64,000 bases of DNA, taken from NCBI GenBank assembly GCA_023386645.1, contig JAEWJI010000058.1, positions 62,001 to 126,000 on the forward strand, in the 5' to 3' direction. Made by a program: the position numbers and the translations under genes. Below are positions 31,730-40,001 of the stretch, piece by piece (the stretch's first letter is position 1; every line of letters begins with the position of its first letter). Under the pieces are notes generated by a model. It had not been told where the DNA came from. It saw only the letters and a program-made list of their open reading frames with translations, and ran no database searches. This DNA comes from Pseudomonadota bacterium. GTDB lineage: Bacteria; Pseudomonadota; Alphaproteobacteria; Caulobacterales; Caulobacteraceae.

Positions 31730-32362
31730 TCAGTCGGCGTCGGGCTGGCGGTCCGGATGGGCGGCCTGGAAGGCGGGATGAGCGAGCGCCCTGGCCTCCA
31801 CCTCAAGCAGACCCGGCCAGGCCCCAACCTCCACATTGTAGCGGCGGGCGGAATAGAGCTGCGGGATCAGATAGGCGTCGGCCAGGGTCGGACGGTCGCC
31901 GAAACACCAGCCCTGGCCATGACGTTCGATCATTGCGGCCAGGGCGTCGAAACCCTCTGAGATCCAGCGGCCGGCCCAGGCATCCACCCCGGCCTGATCC
32001 TGGCCCAGCGCCGCCTTCAGGTGCTGGGTGACCCGCAGGTTGTTCAGTGGATGGATGTCGCAGGCGATCATGGCGGCCATGGCGCGCACGGCGGCCCTGT
32101 CGCCCGCTTCGGCTGGAAGCAGCGCGGGCTCCGGATGGGTTTCCTCAAGCCATTCCAGGATGGCTGAGCTCTGGATCAGCACGTCGCCCTCGACCTCCAG
32201 GGCCGGGACCAGCCCCTGGGGGTTCAACGCCAGATAGTCGGGCGACCGTTGCGCGCCGGTGCGCAGGTCGTGCCCCGTCTGGTCGTAGCTCAGCCCCTTC
32301 AGTCCGAGCGCGATGCGGACGCGGTAGGCGGCGCTGGAGCGCCAGTAGCCGTGCAGGATCAT
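31730..32362 (-). CDS. maiA: maleylacetoacetate isomerase / zeta-class glutathione S-transferase
   Basis: The enzyme isomerises maleylacetoacetate to fumarylacetoacetate in tyrosine/homogentisate breakdown, using glutathione. The N-terminal thioredoxin fold starts with ILHGYWRSSAAYRVRIALGLKGL, where the SSAAYRVRIAL motif is the zeta-GST active site (usually SSCSWRVRIAL; here Ala replaces Cys). LNPQGLVPALEV and IQSSAILEWLEE follow, then the helical domain with CFGDRPTLADAYLIPQLYSARR. Its ATG overlaps the FAH stop (ATGA): a two-gene operon. Confidence 0.9.
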   Translation of the reverse strand: MILHGYWRSSAAYRVRIALGLKGLSYDQTGHDLRTGAQRSPDYLALNPQGLVPALEVEGDVLIQSSAILEWLEETHPEPALLPAEAGDRAAVRAMAAMIACDIHPLNNLRVTQHLKAALGQDQAGVDAWAGRWISEGFDALAAMIERHGQGWCFGDRPTLADAYLIPQLYSARRYNVEVGAWPGLLEVEARALAHPAFQAAHPDRQPDAD

Positions 32363-33009
32363 CCGGCCACCGTGAAGCTGAGCGGTTCGAGGCCGCCGAT
32401 GCTGGCCTCGACCCGGTCCCCTGGACGCAGCGGCCCCACGCCTTCGGGAGTGCCGGTAAAGATCAGGTCCCCGGCCTTCGGGCTCCAGAGTTCGCCAGCC
32501 TTGGCCAGCACCTCTTCCGGGCTCCAGACCATGTCGGAAAGGCGGCCCGACTGGCGGACTTCTCCGTTAACGGTCAGGCGGATCTCGGCTTCCGGATTGG
32601 TCAGGGCGCCGAGGGTCAGGGCGCCGCAGGGGGCGGACTGGTCGAAACCCTTGGCCGCGTCCCACGGACGGCCCTTCGTCTTGGCCTCGGCCTGGATGTC
32701 CCGGCGGGTCAGGTCGCAGCCGACGGCCCAGCCGACGATCCGCCCCTCGGGCCCCACGGCCGCGACCAGCTCGACCTCGTGGTGCAGGTTGGCCGTGGCG
32801 GACGGATAGGCCGGGTTGGCCCCATCGACGACGAGGGCGTCGGCGGGCTTGGAGAAGAAGAAGGGCTCGGCGCGTTCTGCCCCCATCTCGCGGGCGTGGG
32901 CGGCGTAGTTCTGGCCGACGCAGAGGATGCGGCGCACCGGAAAGCGGCTCGCCTCGCCCCGAATCGGGAGCGAAGCCTGCGGCGGGGGGGCGAAAAGCCA
33001 GTCGGTCAT
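32359..33009 (-). CDS. fumarylacetoacetate hydrolase family protein
   Basis: This 216-residue protein has the FAH catalytic fold: RILCVGQNYAAHAREMG at the start, FFFSKPADALV, LHHEVELVAAVG (metal-binding Glu pair), AVGCDLTRRDIQ, and DLIFTGTPEGVGPLRPGD. Placed before and overlapping maiA it is probably the fumarylacetoacetate (or fumarylpyruvate) hydrolase of the same aromatic-catabolism step. Short FAH-family members also include oxaloacetate decarboxylases, so exact substrate is inferred from context. Confidence 0.9.
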   Translation of the reverse strand: MTDWLFAPPPQASLPIRGEASRFPVRRILCVGQNYAAHAREMGAERAEPFFFSKPADALVVDGANPAYPSATANLHHEVELVAAVGPEGRIVGWAVGCDLTRRDIQAEAKTKGRPWDAAKGFDQSAPCGALTLGALTNPEAEIRLTVNGEVRQSGRLSDMVWSPEEVLAKAGELWSPKAGDLIFTGTPEGVGPLRPGDRVEASIGGLEPLSFTVAG

Positions 33010-33147
33010 CCAGGCTGTCTAGGCCTGACCGGCGCGGCGGCCAAGCGGGTCTCGCGGGGCGTTTCGGAACCGGGGCCGTAGTCTGGCGTTGGTGCGCCAG
33101 GGGTCCTATCTGATAAAGCCAAGCTTGACCCGGCACGGAGCATCATC

Positions 33148-33525
33148 ATGGCCACGACCAAGGCGCGCCAAGACATCAAGAACGACCTGAAGACCCTCAA
33201 GGAAGACGTGAAGGCCGGGGCCCGCGAGGAAACCCAGCGCCTGCGCGAGAAGGCCGCCGAGACCGAGGGCGCCGTGCGCGCCCGCGCCGAGGAACTGCGC
33301 GCCGCCGCCCAGGGCTACTACGACGAGGCCCGGGTGCGGGCCCGGGGCTATTACGACGAAGCGCGCGTGCGCGGCCGCGAATACTATGACGACGCCGCCG
33401 AGCGGCTGGACGAAGCCCAGCGGTACATCACCGAGCGGGTCCAGGAGCGGCCGGTCCAATCGACGGCGATCGCCCTGGGCGTCGGCCTGGTGCTCGGCCT
33501 GCTGCTGGCCGGTCGTCGTCGCTGA
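33148..33525 (+). CDS. DUF883/YqjD-like membrane-anchored protein
   Basis: This 125-residue protein has a long amphipathic coiled-coil region (residues 5-90) and one C-terminal transmembrane helix (AIALGVGLVLGLLLA) followed by GRRR, the arrangement of ElaB/YqjD/DUF883 tail-anchored proteins, some of which bind ribosomes in stationary phase. A near-exact duplication YYDEARVRARG / YYDEARVRGRE / YYDDA occurs at about 57-80. The stop overlaps the next ATG (TGATG), so both are made together. Confidence 0.82.
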   Translation: MATTKARQDIKNDLKTLKEDVKAGAREETQRLREKAAETEGAVRARAEELRAAAQGYYDEARVRARGYYDEARVRGREYYDDAAERLDEAQRYITERVQERPVQSTAIALGVGLVLGLLLAGRRR

Positions 33526-33941
33526 TGATCGGCGGCGGGCTGGTCAAGAAACTGGCGGCGGCGGCGGTCGTCGCCGCCTGCGCGTTCGGGATCACCGTGG
33601 CCCTGGGCGCGGCGCTCTATTATGCGCTGTGCCTGGTCATGCCGCCTCTCGGGGCGGCGGCCCTGACGGCCGTGGCCTACGCCGTGGTCGCGGCGGTGAC
33701 GGCGATGGCCTTCCTCATCGCAGCCGATGATAGCGATGATGAAGAGGACGAGGAACCGCAGGGGCTGGGCGCGCGCGCCTATCACCTGTTCCGCCAGCGT
33801 CCGGTGCTGGGCGCCGTCGCGGCCTTGGCCGGCGGCTGGATTTTCCTGAGAAACCCGGCCCTGGCCACCATGGTCGCGGCCGCCTTCACCGAGAAGACCC
33901 ACCACGAGCGCAAGGACCGTCGCCGTCGCCGTCGACGCTAG
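33525..33941 (+). CDS. small membrane protein, holin-superfamily-like
   Basis: This 138-residue protein has two strong transmembrane helices near the N-terminus (about 8-35 and 38-66), then an acidic linker (DDSDDEEDEEP), a short amphipathic segment, a third weak hydrophobic stretch and a strongly basic tail (KDRRRRRRR). The layout resembles phage-holin-like partner proteins encoded beside DUF883 genes. It is coupled to the DUF883 gene; function is unknown, and an envelope-stress role is inferred from partnership only. Confidence 0.7.
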   Translation: MIGGGLVKKLAAAAVVAACAFGITVALGAALYYALCLVMPPLGAAALTAVAYAVVAAVTAMAFLIAADDSDDEEDEEPQGLGARAYHLFRQRPVLGAVAALAGGWIFLRNPALATMVAAAFTEKTHHERKDRRRRRRR

Positions 33942-34043
33942 AGGATCGGCGTTCGGAACGGCCGCGCTTCGGGAGCGTTAACCCGGGCGAAGGGCGGCCG
34001 GCCTGCCGGGCGTCGTCTTCAACATCCGCTTGGAGGAGCCGAC

Positions 34044-34220
34044 ATGATTCGCTGGGCTATCATCTTCCTCGTCATCGCGCTGATCGCGGCCGTGCTCGGC
34101 TTCGGCGGCATCGCGAACTTCTCGTTCGAGATCGCCAAGTTCATCGCCGTGATCGCCATCATCCTGTTCGTCATCGCCCTGGTGGCGGGCGGACTGCGGG
34201 GTCGGACCCCAAGGGTCTAG
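34044..34220 (+). CDS. DUF1328-family small membrane protein
   Basis: This is a 58-residue protein with start ATG-34044 and GGAGG at 34032-34036. Two transmembrane helices (WAIIFLVIALIAAVLGFGGIA and IAVIAIILFVIALVAGGL) separated by NFSFEIAKF match DUF1328 (YtjA-type) proteins. Its role is unknown; the family is common near stress genes. It follows the DUF883 pair and is ended by the hairpin at 34244. Confidence 0.9.
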   Translation: MIRWAIIFLVIALIAAVLGFGGIANFSFEIAKFIAVIAIILFVIALVAGGLRGRTPRV

Positions 34221-34243
34221 CGACGCTGACAATGCAAGACGAG

Positions 34244-34276
34244 AAAAGCCGCGGTTCGCTCTGCGGCTTTTTTCTT
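34244..34276 (+). terminator. intrinsic terminator after DUF1328 gene
   Basis: AAAAGCCGC pairs with GCGGCTTTT across a 10-nt loop and runs into TTTTTTC. It closes the DUF883/membrane/DUF1328 transcript. The adenines on the 5' side also make it usable on the minus strand for the gene that ends at 34293. Confidence 0.9.
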
Positions 34277-34292
34277 TGGACTTCCGAGGAGC

Positions 34293-35144
34293 CTAGGTCG
34301 CCGCCTTCTCCAGCGCGCCGGGCACGTTCGGGTCCGGGGCCGTCCACGGTTTCCTGGTGTCCTGGCGCCGCGGCAGACGCCAGGTCTGGCTGGGTTCGAA
34401 CCGGTCGCCCGTCCAGGCCATGGCGGTGACGGTGATGGTTTTGGCGTCCCAGTCCAGCTGGTTGAAGCTGGGCGGCGTCCCGCGCTCTCGATGCGACAGG
34501 GTCCCGCAACCGATCGCATAGGAGCACCGGTCGGCCAGGTCGATCGGAAGGGCGAAGGGCACGTGGACGTGCCCGGTCATGATCAGGTCGACCCCGGCCT
34601 CGGCGAAGATCAGGGCGGCGGCGTCGCCGCGCTTGACGTCGCCGGTCATGGGTGTGCCGATCATCTCGATCAGCGGGTGGTGGCAGGCCAGGATGCGAAG
34701 CGCGCCAGGCGGGGCTTGCCGCAGCGCCTCGGCCGCCTGGCGGGTCTGACCCAGGTCGATCACGCCCTTGGACCAGTTCGGCCGCGCCTGCCAGCCGCGC
34801 GCGGTGGTCACGCCCCGCACCATGACGTTCTGGCTCAGGAACTGATGGTCATGCGCCGGATGGCCGGTGGCGGCCTCGAATGCGCGCCAGGGCCAGAAAA
34901 GCCGCGCCATCACATCCCAGTAGGGCACGTCGTGATTGCCGACGGTGACGAACACCGGCTGAGGCATCATTCGGATCCAGGCCCCGGCGGCGGCGAACTC
35001 TTCCGGATAGCCCTTCTGGGTGATGTCGCCGGTGATCAGAACCAGGTCCGAGGGCGTGGCGTGGGCGTAGTCCAGCGCCGCCTGCACCGCCCCCTTGTGT
35101 TCGACGCCGAAATGGACGTCGGAGAACTGGATCAACCGCCCCAC
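34293..35144 (-). CDS. metallophosphoesterase (CpdA/Icc-like)
   Basis: This 283-residue calcineurin-like phosphoesterase starts at GTG-35144, two bases after the lipid-kinase stop. Metal ligands: QFSDVHFG (Asp-His), ITGDIT (Asp), VGNHDVP (Asn-His-Asp), CHHP (His) and TGHVHVP (His-X-His). This is the class III cyclic nucleotide phosphodiesterase-like pattern. Substrate could be cAMP, a lipid or a nucleotide sugar; the coupling to a diacylglycerol-kinase-type gene makes lipid metabolism plausible. Confidence 0.9.
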   Translation of the reverse strand: MGRLIQFSDVHFGVEHKGAVQAALDYAHATPSDLVLITGDITQKGYPEEFAAAGAWIRMMPQPVFVTVGNHDVPYWDVMARLFWPWRAFEAATGHPAHDHQFLSQNVMVRGVTTARGWQARPNWSKGVIDLGQTRQAAEALRQAPPGALRILACHHPLIEMIGTPMTGDVKRGDAAALIFAEAGVDLIMTGHVHVPFALPIDLADRCSYAIGCGTLSHRERGTPPSFNQLDWDAKTITVTAMAWTGDRFEPSQTWRLPRRQDTRKPWTAPDPNVPGALEKAAT

Positions 35145-35146
35145 GA

Positions 35147-36181
35147 TCAGACGCTGTCCTCTGCGGCCGGCGGCTCGGGCGCCAGGGCGCGGAAGGCCTT
35201 GGGCGTGAAGCGGACCTCGGCCTCGTGGCGCAGCAATACGGGCTCCCCGTCCAGGACGGCGGGGATGCGGGAGCGGGCACGCACGTTGATGCGCCGGGCG
35301 GGTCGGGTGGTCACGGCGGGATCCTGACGCCAATCGCTGAAGAGGGCGTTGGCGCCCAGACGGAAGGCCTCGGCCGCGCCGGACGGCGTCATCGCCGCCG
35401 CCTCAAGACCGGTCGGCTCGTCCATGGCCCGCGAAATCATCGGGCTGATCAGCACGACCGCCTCGGCCTTGCGGGGGATGGCGCCGTCGAAACTGTAGCG
35501 AACGTGACCGCTGAACGCCCGCTTCAGCGCTCGGCGGGCGTAGGCGACGGCGAGCGACAGCTTGCCTGTCCGCATCGCCTCGCGCGCCGGGGCCCACAAG
35601 GCCGGCGCGCCCAGGATCGCGGCGCAATAGAAGCTGTGGCCCTCGACCGAGCCGCCCGAGATGGGCTGAGGCGCGCCCTCTTCAAGCGCCCGGCGCAGCG
35701 CCTCCTTCCAGTCGGTGGTGCCGTACAGCGCCTTGGGCAGCATGTTCATCGTGCCTCCCGGCAGAGGCGCCACCAGGGGGCCGGTCGGGCCCGCCATCGA
35801 GGCCGCGGCCCGCGCGGTCCCGTCGCCGGCGAGCACGAACAGGGCCTGGGGCTCGGTGTCCAGCGCCGCCTTGATCTGCGCGTCCAGCCGCCCCGGCTCG
35901 AGGATGATCACCTCGCCGTCCAGCGGATAGTCCGCGAGAATTTCCTCGACCTCGGCCCCCGCACGCGGTCCGACCGAGCCTGACAACGGATTGACTAGGA
36001 CAACGATACGATCGAGCGCCGCATGGGGCGTCAGCACCCGCTCCGGCCCCGCCGTTTCGCTGGGCGCTTGATCAGGCGTGGCGGCGGCGTCCGTGGACCC
36101 CGGCCGTGGCGGCGGGTTAGGAGCCTTGAAGGCCTCGGCGCCGAACGCCCGGGCGTCGGCAAGCGGAGCGGCGTCGACCAT
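35147..36181 (-). CDS. diacylglycerol kinase-type lipid kinase
   Basis: This 344-residue protein has the DAGK catalytic domain: VLVNPLSGSVGPRAG, LAGDGTARAA (the GGDGT loop with Ala for the first Gly), and PLPGGTMNMLPKALYG; then a second domain with GGSVEGHSFYCAAILGA and the C-terminal VLDGEPV motif. Members phosphorylate diacylglycerol, sphingoid bases or bactoprenol-type lipids. An unusual low-complexity Pro/Ala N-terminal extension of about 50 residues precedes the domain. It is co-transcribed with the phosphoesterase gene. Confidence 0.87.
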   Translation of the reverse strand: MVDAAPLADARAFGAEAFKAPNPPPRPGSTDAAATPDQAPSETAGPERVLTPHAALDRIVVLVNPLSGSVGPRAGAEVEEILADYPLDGEVIILEPGRLDAQIKAALDTEPQALFVLAGDGTARAAASMAGPTGPLVAPLPGGTMNMLPKALYGTTDWKEALRRALEEGAPQPISGGSVEGHSFYCAAILGAPALWAPAREAMRTGKLSLAVAYARRALKRAFSGHVRYSFDGAIPRKAEAVVLISPMISRAMDEPTGLEAAAMTPSGAAEAFRLGANALFSDWRQDPAVTTRPARRINVRARSRIPAVLDGEPVLLRHEAEVRFTPKAFRALAPEPPAAEDSV

Positions 36182-36241
36182 GGCGCCGGAACGCCCCGCG
36201 GGAACCGATGTTCCGGGGCGCCCCGCGGCGGGCGGCCGCTG

Positions 36242-36592
36242 CTAGTTCTTCTTCAGTTCCTGAGCGGTCTCCGCCGCCCCGGCCTGCAGCGCGTCGCCGG
36301 TCTTTTCGGCCGCGTCGCCGGCGGCGACCGCGGCGTCTTCGGCGGCCTCGGGGGCTTGACCCGCAAGGCGCTTGGCGCCGTCCCAGCCGGCGCTGATCCA
36401 ACCGTCGATCATGGCCCCGCCCTCGGCCACCGATTGTTCCTTGACCCCCAGCACCGCCGTCAGGGCGCCGAACAAGGCCAGGAGGGTGACCAGGAAGCTG
36501 ACGACCGGGTTTCCGCCTCGACGCCGCTTGGTGCGCGCCCACACGGGAGCGTGCTCATCGTCCGCCATCCGGACTGGTTCAGGAAAACGCAT
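36242..36592 (-). CDS. small membrane protein with Ala-rich tail
   Basis: Starting at ATG-36592 (MRFPEPVRMADDEHAPVW) this is a 116-residue protein; ATG-36568 is an alternative. A basic stretch KRRRGG precedes a single transmembrane helix (VVSFLVTLLALFGALTAVLGV); the rest is an Ala/Glu/Gly-rich helical domain (EAAEDAAVAAGDAAEKTGDAL) of coiled-coil type. I do not recognise a family. It sits between the lipid kinase operon and the lipoprotein genes, so an envelope function is only contextual. Confidence 0.65.
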   Translation of the reverse strand: MRFPEPVRMADDEHAPVWARTKRRRGGNPVVSFLVTLLALFGALTAVLGVKEQSVAEGGAMIDGWISAGWDGAKRLAGQAPEAAEDAAVAAGDAAEKTGDALQAGAAETAQELKKN

Positions 36593-36749
36593 GGAAGTCC
36601 CCGCCTTGCATTCCACGACCGGCGACCGCCCTTCGCGGCGCCATCCGGGCGAGGCTATAACAGCCAAGCCAAACCGCATAGGGCGGGAACCCTAGCCATA
36701 TTCCAGTGTTCTCACCTCGGGGGCGAACAGAGGGACGAAGGGACAACCC

Positions 36750-37097
36750 ATGAACAAGGCGATTCTCGCCATCGGCGCCGCCGGCCTGCTGGCCACCGCC
36801 TGCGCCAGTGATCCGTATTACGGCGGCGGCACGAACGAAACGGTCCGCCAAGGCGCTGTCGGCGCGGGCATCGGCGCCGTGGCCGGCGCGATCATCGGCA
36901 ACAACGTCGGCGGCGGCAACGCGGCCACTGGCGCGGCCATCGGCGCAGTGGTCGGCGGCGCGGCCGGAGCCATCCGCGGCTCCAACCAGGATCGGGCCAA
37001 TCAGCAGCGTTATCGCGACAGCGCCGGCCGGTACTACTACTGCTACGATAACCGCCAGACCGAGTGCTATTGGGAGAACGGCCAGCGCCGCTACTAG
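36750..37097 (+). CDS. glycine-zipper lipoprotein
   Basis: This 115-residue protein has a lipobox LLATAC giving an N-terminal lipidated Cys. After a Tyr/Gly segment comes the glycine-zipper region VGAGIGAVAGAIIG and GAAIGAVVGGAAGAIRG, a paired GxxxG transmembrane hairpin typical of the YMGG/Rick17-type family, and then a soluble Tyr/Arg-rich tail with two cysteines (YYYCYDNRQTECYWENGQRRY). Probably an envelope-associated protein. The stop is followed by a hairpin. Confidence 0.85.
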   Translation: MNKAILAIGAAGLLATACASDPYYGGGTNETVRQGAVGAGIGAVAGAIIGNNVGGGNAATGAAIGAVVGGAAGAIRGSNQDRANQQRYRDSAGRYYYCYDNRQTECYWENGQRRY

Positions 37098-37115
37098 GCG
37101 CGAGGCCGGGGCTGG

Positions 37116-37148
37116 AAAGGCGGCTCGTCGGAGGACGGGTCGCCTTTT
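37116..37148 (+). terminator. intrinsic terminator after glycine-zipper gene
   Basis: AAAGGCG with inner CGTC pairs with GACG and CGCCTTTT, loop GGAG, tail TTTTGC. It is the expected distance after the stop codon at 37097. Confidence 0.75.
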
Positions 37149-37196
37149 GCCTGCCTGGAGGATGGGCGGCCAGAAGGGTCGCCGGGAGGGTGTGAG

Positions 37197-37661
37197 ATGT
37201 TCAGGGTCTATGGGCTGACGATCGGCGTCCTGGTCGGGGCGAGCGTGGCGCTGGGGGCGTGTGAGACCACACGGAACGTGTTTCGGGACCGCAGCGAGCT
37301 GGTGGCCGAGCCGGCCGTTTGTTCGGCCAAGCGGTTCGAGGTCTATTTCGGCGAGGGTCAGGCGCAGCTGACGGCGCCGGCGCGTGCGGCGATCGACCTG
37401 GCGGCGCGTCAGCTCGGCGATTGTGAAATTCGGCGGGTGCGGGTGCGGGGTCTGGCGGACGCGACGGGTACGGCCGAGGCGAACCAGAGCCTGTCGCAGC
37501 GGCGGGCCGTCACGGTGGCCCAGGCCCTGGCGCGCGCGGGCTGGCCCCGGCCGGCGTTCGAGCTGGACGCCGCGGGAGACGCCGGCGCCGTCACTGAGAC
37601 GGGCGCGAGCGAGCCGATGCGCCGCCGCACCGAGGTGCTGATCGAGGCCGCCCCCCGCTGA
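37197..37661 (+). CDS. OmpA-domain lipoprotein
   Basis: This 154-residue protein has a lipobox LGAC at about residue 19-22. The mature domain is a short OmpA/MotB C-terminal domain: FEVYFGEGQAQLTAPARAAIDLAARQLG, VRVRGLADATGTAEANQSLSQRRAVTVAQALARAG and the terminal RRRTEVLIEA, the peptidoglycan-binding fold (Asp/Arg binding pair in place). It probably tethers the outer membrane to peptidoglycan. It lies next to another lipoprotein gene and 56 bp before the DsbD-like gene. Confidence 0.88.
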   Translation: MFRVYGLTIGVLVGASVALGACETTRNVFRDRSELVAEPAVCSAKRFEVYFGEGQAQLTAPARAAIDLAARQLGDCEIRRVRVRGLADATGTAEANQSLSQRRAVTVAQALARAGWPRPAFELDAAGDAGAVTETGASEPMRRRTEVLIEAAPR

Positions 37662-37717
37662 GACCCTGCGACGCCCCGTCGGTGGCCTGGCGGACGAGGT
37701 CGCGCTAGGGATCATCC

Positions 37718-39916
37718 GTGATCGCGCGCCTCATCGCTCTTCTGTCGCTGTTCCTATTGCTGGGCGGGCCCGTGTCGGCGCAGCCGTCGGACCTCACCCG
37801 CAGCGCCGCGCCAGCCGCCGTCATCGGACCTCGGAGCAGCGAGAGGATCGAGGCCGAACTCGTGCCGATGAGCGGCTGGGCGACGCCGGGCTCGACCGCC
37901 GTGGTGGCGATCCGTCAGCGGATCCAGCCGGGCTGGCACACCTACTGGCGCAATCCGGGCGATAGCGGGGGCGCCACGACCCTCGATTGGCTCCTGCCCA
38001 CGGGCGTCAGCGCGGGCGAGATCGTCTGGCCCCTGCCGGAACGGCAGCGGCTCCAGGGACTGATGAACTATGGCTATTCCGGCATAGTCTACTTGCCGGT
38101 CCCCATCGGAATTCCGGCCGATGCCCGACCGGGCACGACCCTGCCGCTCAGGGTCAAAGCGCTGTTCCTCGTGTGCAGCGACGAGATGTGCGTGCCCGAC
38201 GAGCTCGAGCTCGGGCTCGACCTGCCAGTCCGCGAAGGCGCCGCCGGGCCCGATCCGCGACATGGCGAGGTGATCGCCAAGGTGCTGGCCGAGGCGCCGC
38301 GTCCGGCGGGGATCGAGGCGCGCGCCACGCTCGCCAATGGCATCCTGGCGCTCAGCGCCACGGGAGGGCGGCTGGGGCCGGGCGTCGGCTCCGCCTGGTT
38401 CTTTCCGTTCGACGGGGGGTTGATCGACCATGCGGCGGCCCAGCCGGGCGAGGCCGGTCCGAACGGCCTGACCCTGCGGCTGACGCCCGGTCAAGGCCTG
38501 CCGCCCGGTGGCCCGACCGCACCGCTGGCCGGTGTGCTGGCGACCGACAAGGGGGCCTGGGAGATCAGCGCGGTCCCCGGCTCTCCCCTGGCTGGCGCAT
38601 CGGGCGGGCGCGGTCTGGCCGATCCGGACCCGGCGTCGGGGGGCGAAGGCTTGTCGCCCCCGGCGATCCTCCAGGCCCTGACGTTCGCCCTGTTGGGCGG
38701 GCTGATCCTGAACCTGATGCCCTGCGTTTTCCCGATCCTGTCGATGAAGGCGGCGTCGCTGGCGGCGTCGGCCGCCGAGCCGGCGCATGCGAGACGGGAC
38801 GGCCTGGCCTTCCTGGCGGGTGTGCTGCTGACCTTCCTGATCCTGGCTGGGGTGCTGATCGGCCTCAGGGCGGCGGGTCAGGCGGTCGGCTGGGGCTTCC
38901 AGCTTCAGACCCCGGCGGTGACGGCGGTCCTGGCCCTGGTCATGCTGGCGGCGGCGCTGAACCTGTCGAACGTCTTCCATATGGGCGCCGGACTTCAGGG
39001 TGTCGGATCGGGGCCGATGGCGCGGCTTTCCGGCGCGGCGGGCGCCTTCTTCACGGGGATGCTGGCGGTGGTGGTCGCGGCGCCCTGTACGGCGCCCTTC
39101 ATGGCGGCGGCGCTGGGCGCGGCCCTGGTCATGCCCTGGCCGCTGGCGCTGCTGGTGTTCCTGATGCTGGGGCTCGGCCTGGCCCTGCCCTACCTGGCGG
39201 TCAGCTTGTCGCCCGGCCTGCTGCGTCGTCTGCCCAGTCCGGGGCCGTGGATGGAGCGGCTCAAGACCCTGCTGGCCTTCCCGCTCTACGGCACAACGCT
39301 GTGGCTGGTCTGGGTGTTCGGACGCCAGACGGGCTGGGAGGCCATGGCCGGACTGATGGCCGGCGCCCTCATGCTGGCGCTCTCGCTCTGGCTCTGGGGA
39401 CAGACCCAGGGCGCGCGATCCGAAGGACGGCGCGGCGTCGGCTGGACGGTGGGGGCGGCTCTCACCCTGCTTCTCGCCATCGCCGCCATCGCCGCGACCG
39501 TCGCGGCCGTTCGGCTATCGCCGCCGGAGGGGGACTCGAACGCCGGCGCCTCCGCCCAGACGGCATTGTCCAGCCAACCCTGGTCGCCCGAGGCGGTGCA
39601 GGCGGCCCTGGGCGAGGGGCGGCCCGTACTGGTCAACTTCACCGCCGACTGGTGCGTGACCTGCAAGATCAACGAGCGGACCTCCCTCAGCTCCGCCCGC
39701 GTCGCCCAGGGCCTGGGCGAGGCGAACGCCGTCTATCTGGTCGGAGACTGGACCCGCCGGGACGACGCCATCACCGCCGAGCTGGAGCGGCGCGGTCGGT
39801 CGGGGGTCCCGCTTTATCTGCTCTACCGCCCGGGCGAACCGGAGCCGCGCGTGCTGCCGCAGCTGCTGACCGAGGGCCTCGTGCTCGAGGCGCTGGAGCA
39901 GGCCGCGACAGGCTGA
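37718..39916 (+). CDS. DsbD-family protein-disulfide reductase
   Basis: This 732-residue protein starts with GTG and has the three-part DsbD layout: signal peptide (MIARLIALLSLFLLLGGPVSAQ), a periplasmic N-terminal domain (about 30-270, with the CSDEMCVPDE cysteine pair), an eight-helix membrane domain (from about 305) with MPCVFPILSMKA and APCTAPFMAAALG cysteines, and a C-terminal thioredoxin-like domain with FTADWCVTCKINE. It passes electrons from cytoplasmic thioredoxin to periplasmic disulfides. The next gene, a thioredoxin-fold lipoprotein, is a probable partner. Confidence 0.93.
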   Translation: MIARLIALLSLFLLLGGPVSAQPSDLTRSAAPAAVIGPRSSERIEAELVPMSGWATPGSTAVVAIRQRIQPGWHTYWRNPGDSGGATTLDWLLPTGVSAGEIVWPLPERQRLQGLMNYGYSGIVYLPVPIGIPADARPGTTLPLRVKALFLVCSDEMCVPDELELGLDLPVREGAAGPDPRHGEVIAKVLAEAPRPAGIEARATLANGILALSATGGRLGPGVGSAWFFPFDGGLIDHAAAQPGEAGPNGLTLRLTPGQGLPPGGPTAPLAGVLATDKGAWEISAVPGSPLAGASGGRGLADPDPASGGEGLSPPAILQALTFALLGGLILNLMPCVFPILSMKAASLAASAAEPAHARRDGLAFLAGVLLTFLILAGVLIGLRAAGQAVGWGFQLQTPAVTAVLALVMLAAALNLSNVFHMGAGLQGVGSGPMARLSGAAGAFFTGMLAVVVAAPCTAPFMAAALGAALVMPWPLALLVFLMLGLGLALPYLAVSLSPGLLRRLPSPGPWMERLKTLLAFPLYGTTLWLVWVFGRQTGWEAMAGLMAGALMLALSLWLWGQTQGARSEGRRGVGWTVGAALTLLLAIAAIAATVAAVRLSPPEGDSNAGASAQTALSSQPWSPEAVQAALGEGRPVLVNFTADWCVTCKINERTSLSSARVAQGLGEANAVYLVGDWTRRDDAITAELERRGRSGVPLYLLYRPGEPEPRVLPQLLTEGLVLEALEQAATG

Positions 39917-40001
39917 CGCAGGCCCTCCCCATCGCACCGAGCGTCAGAAGGGACATTATGCGGAGGTCGATCCCATGGTCTGTCCTGCAAGGAGCCGTTC
40001 C

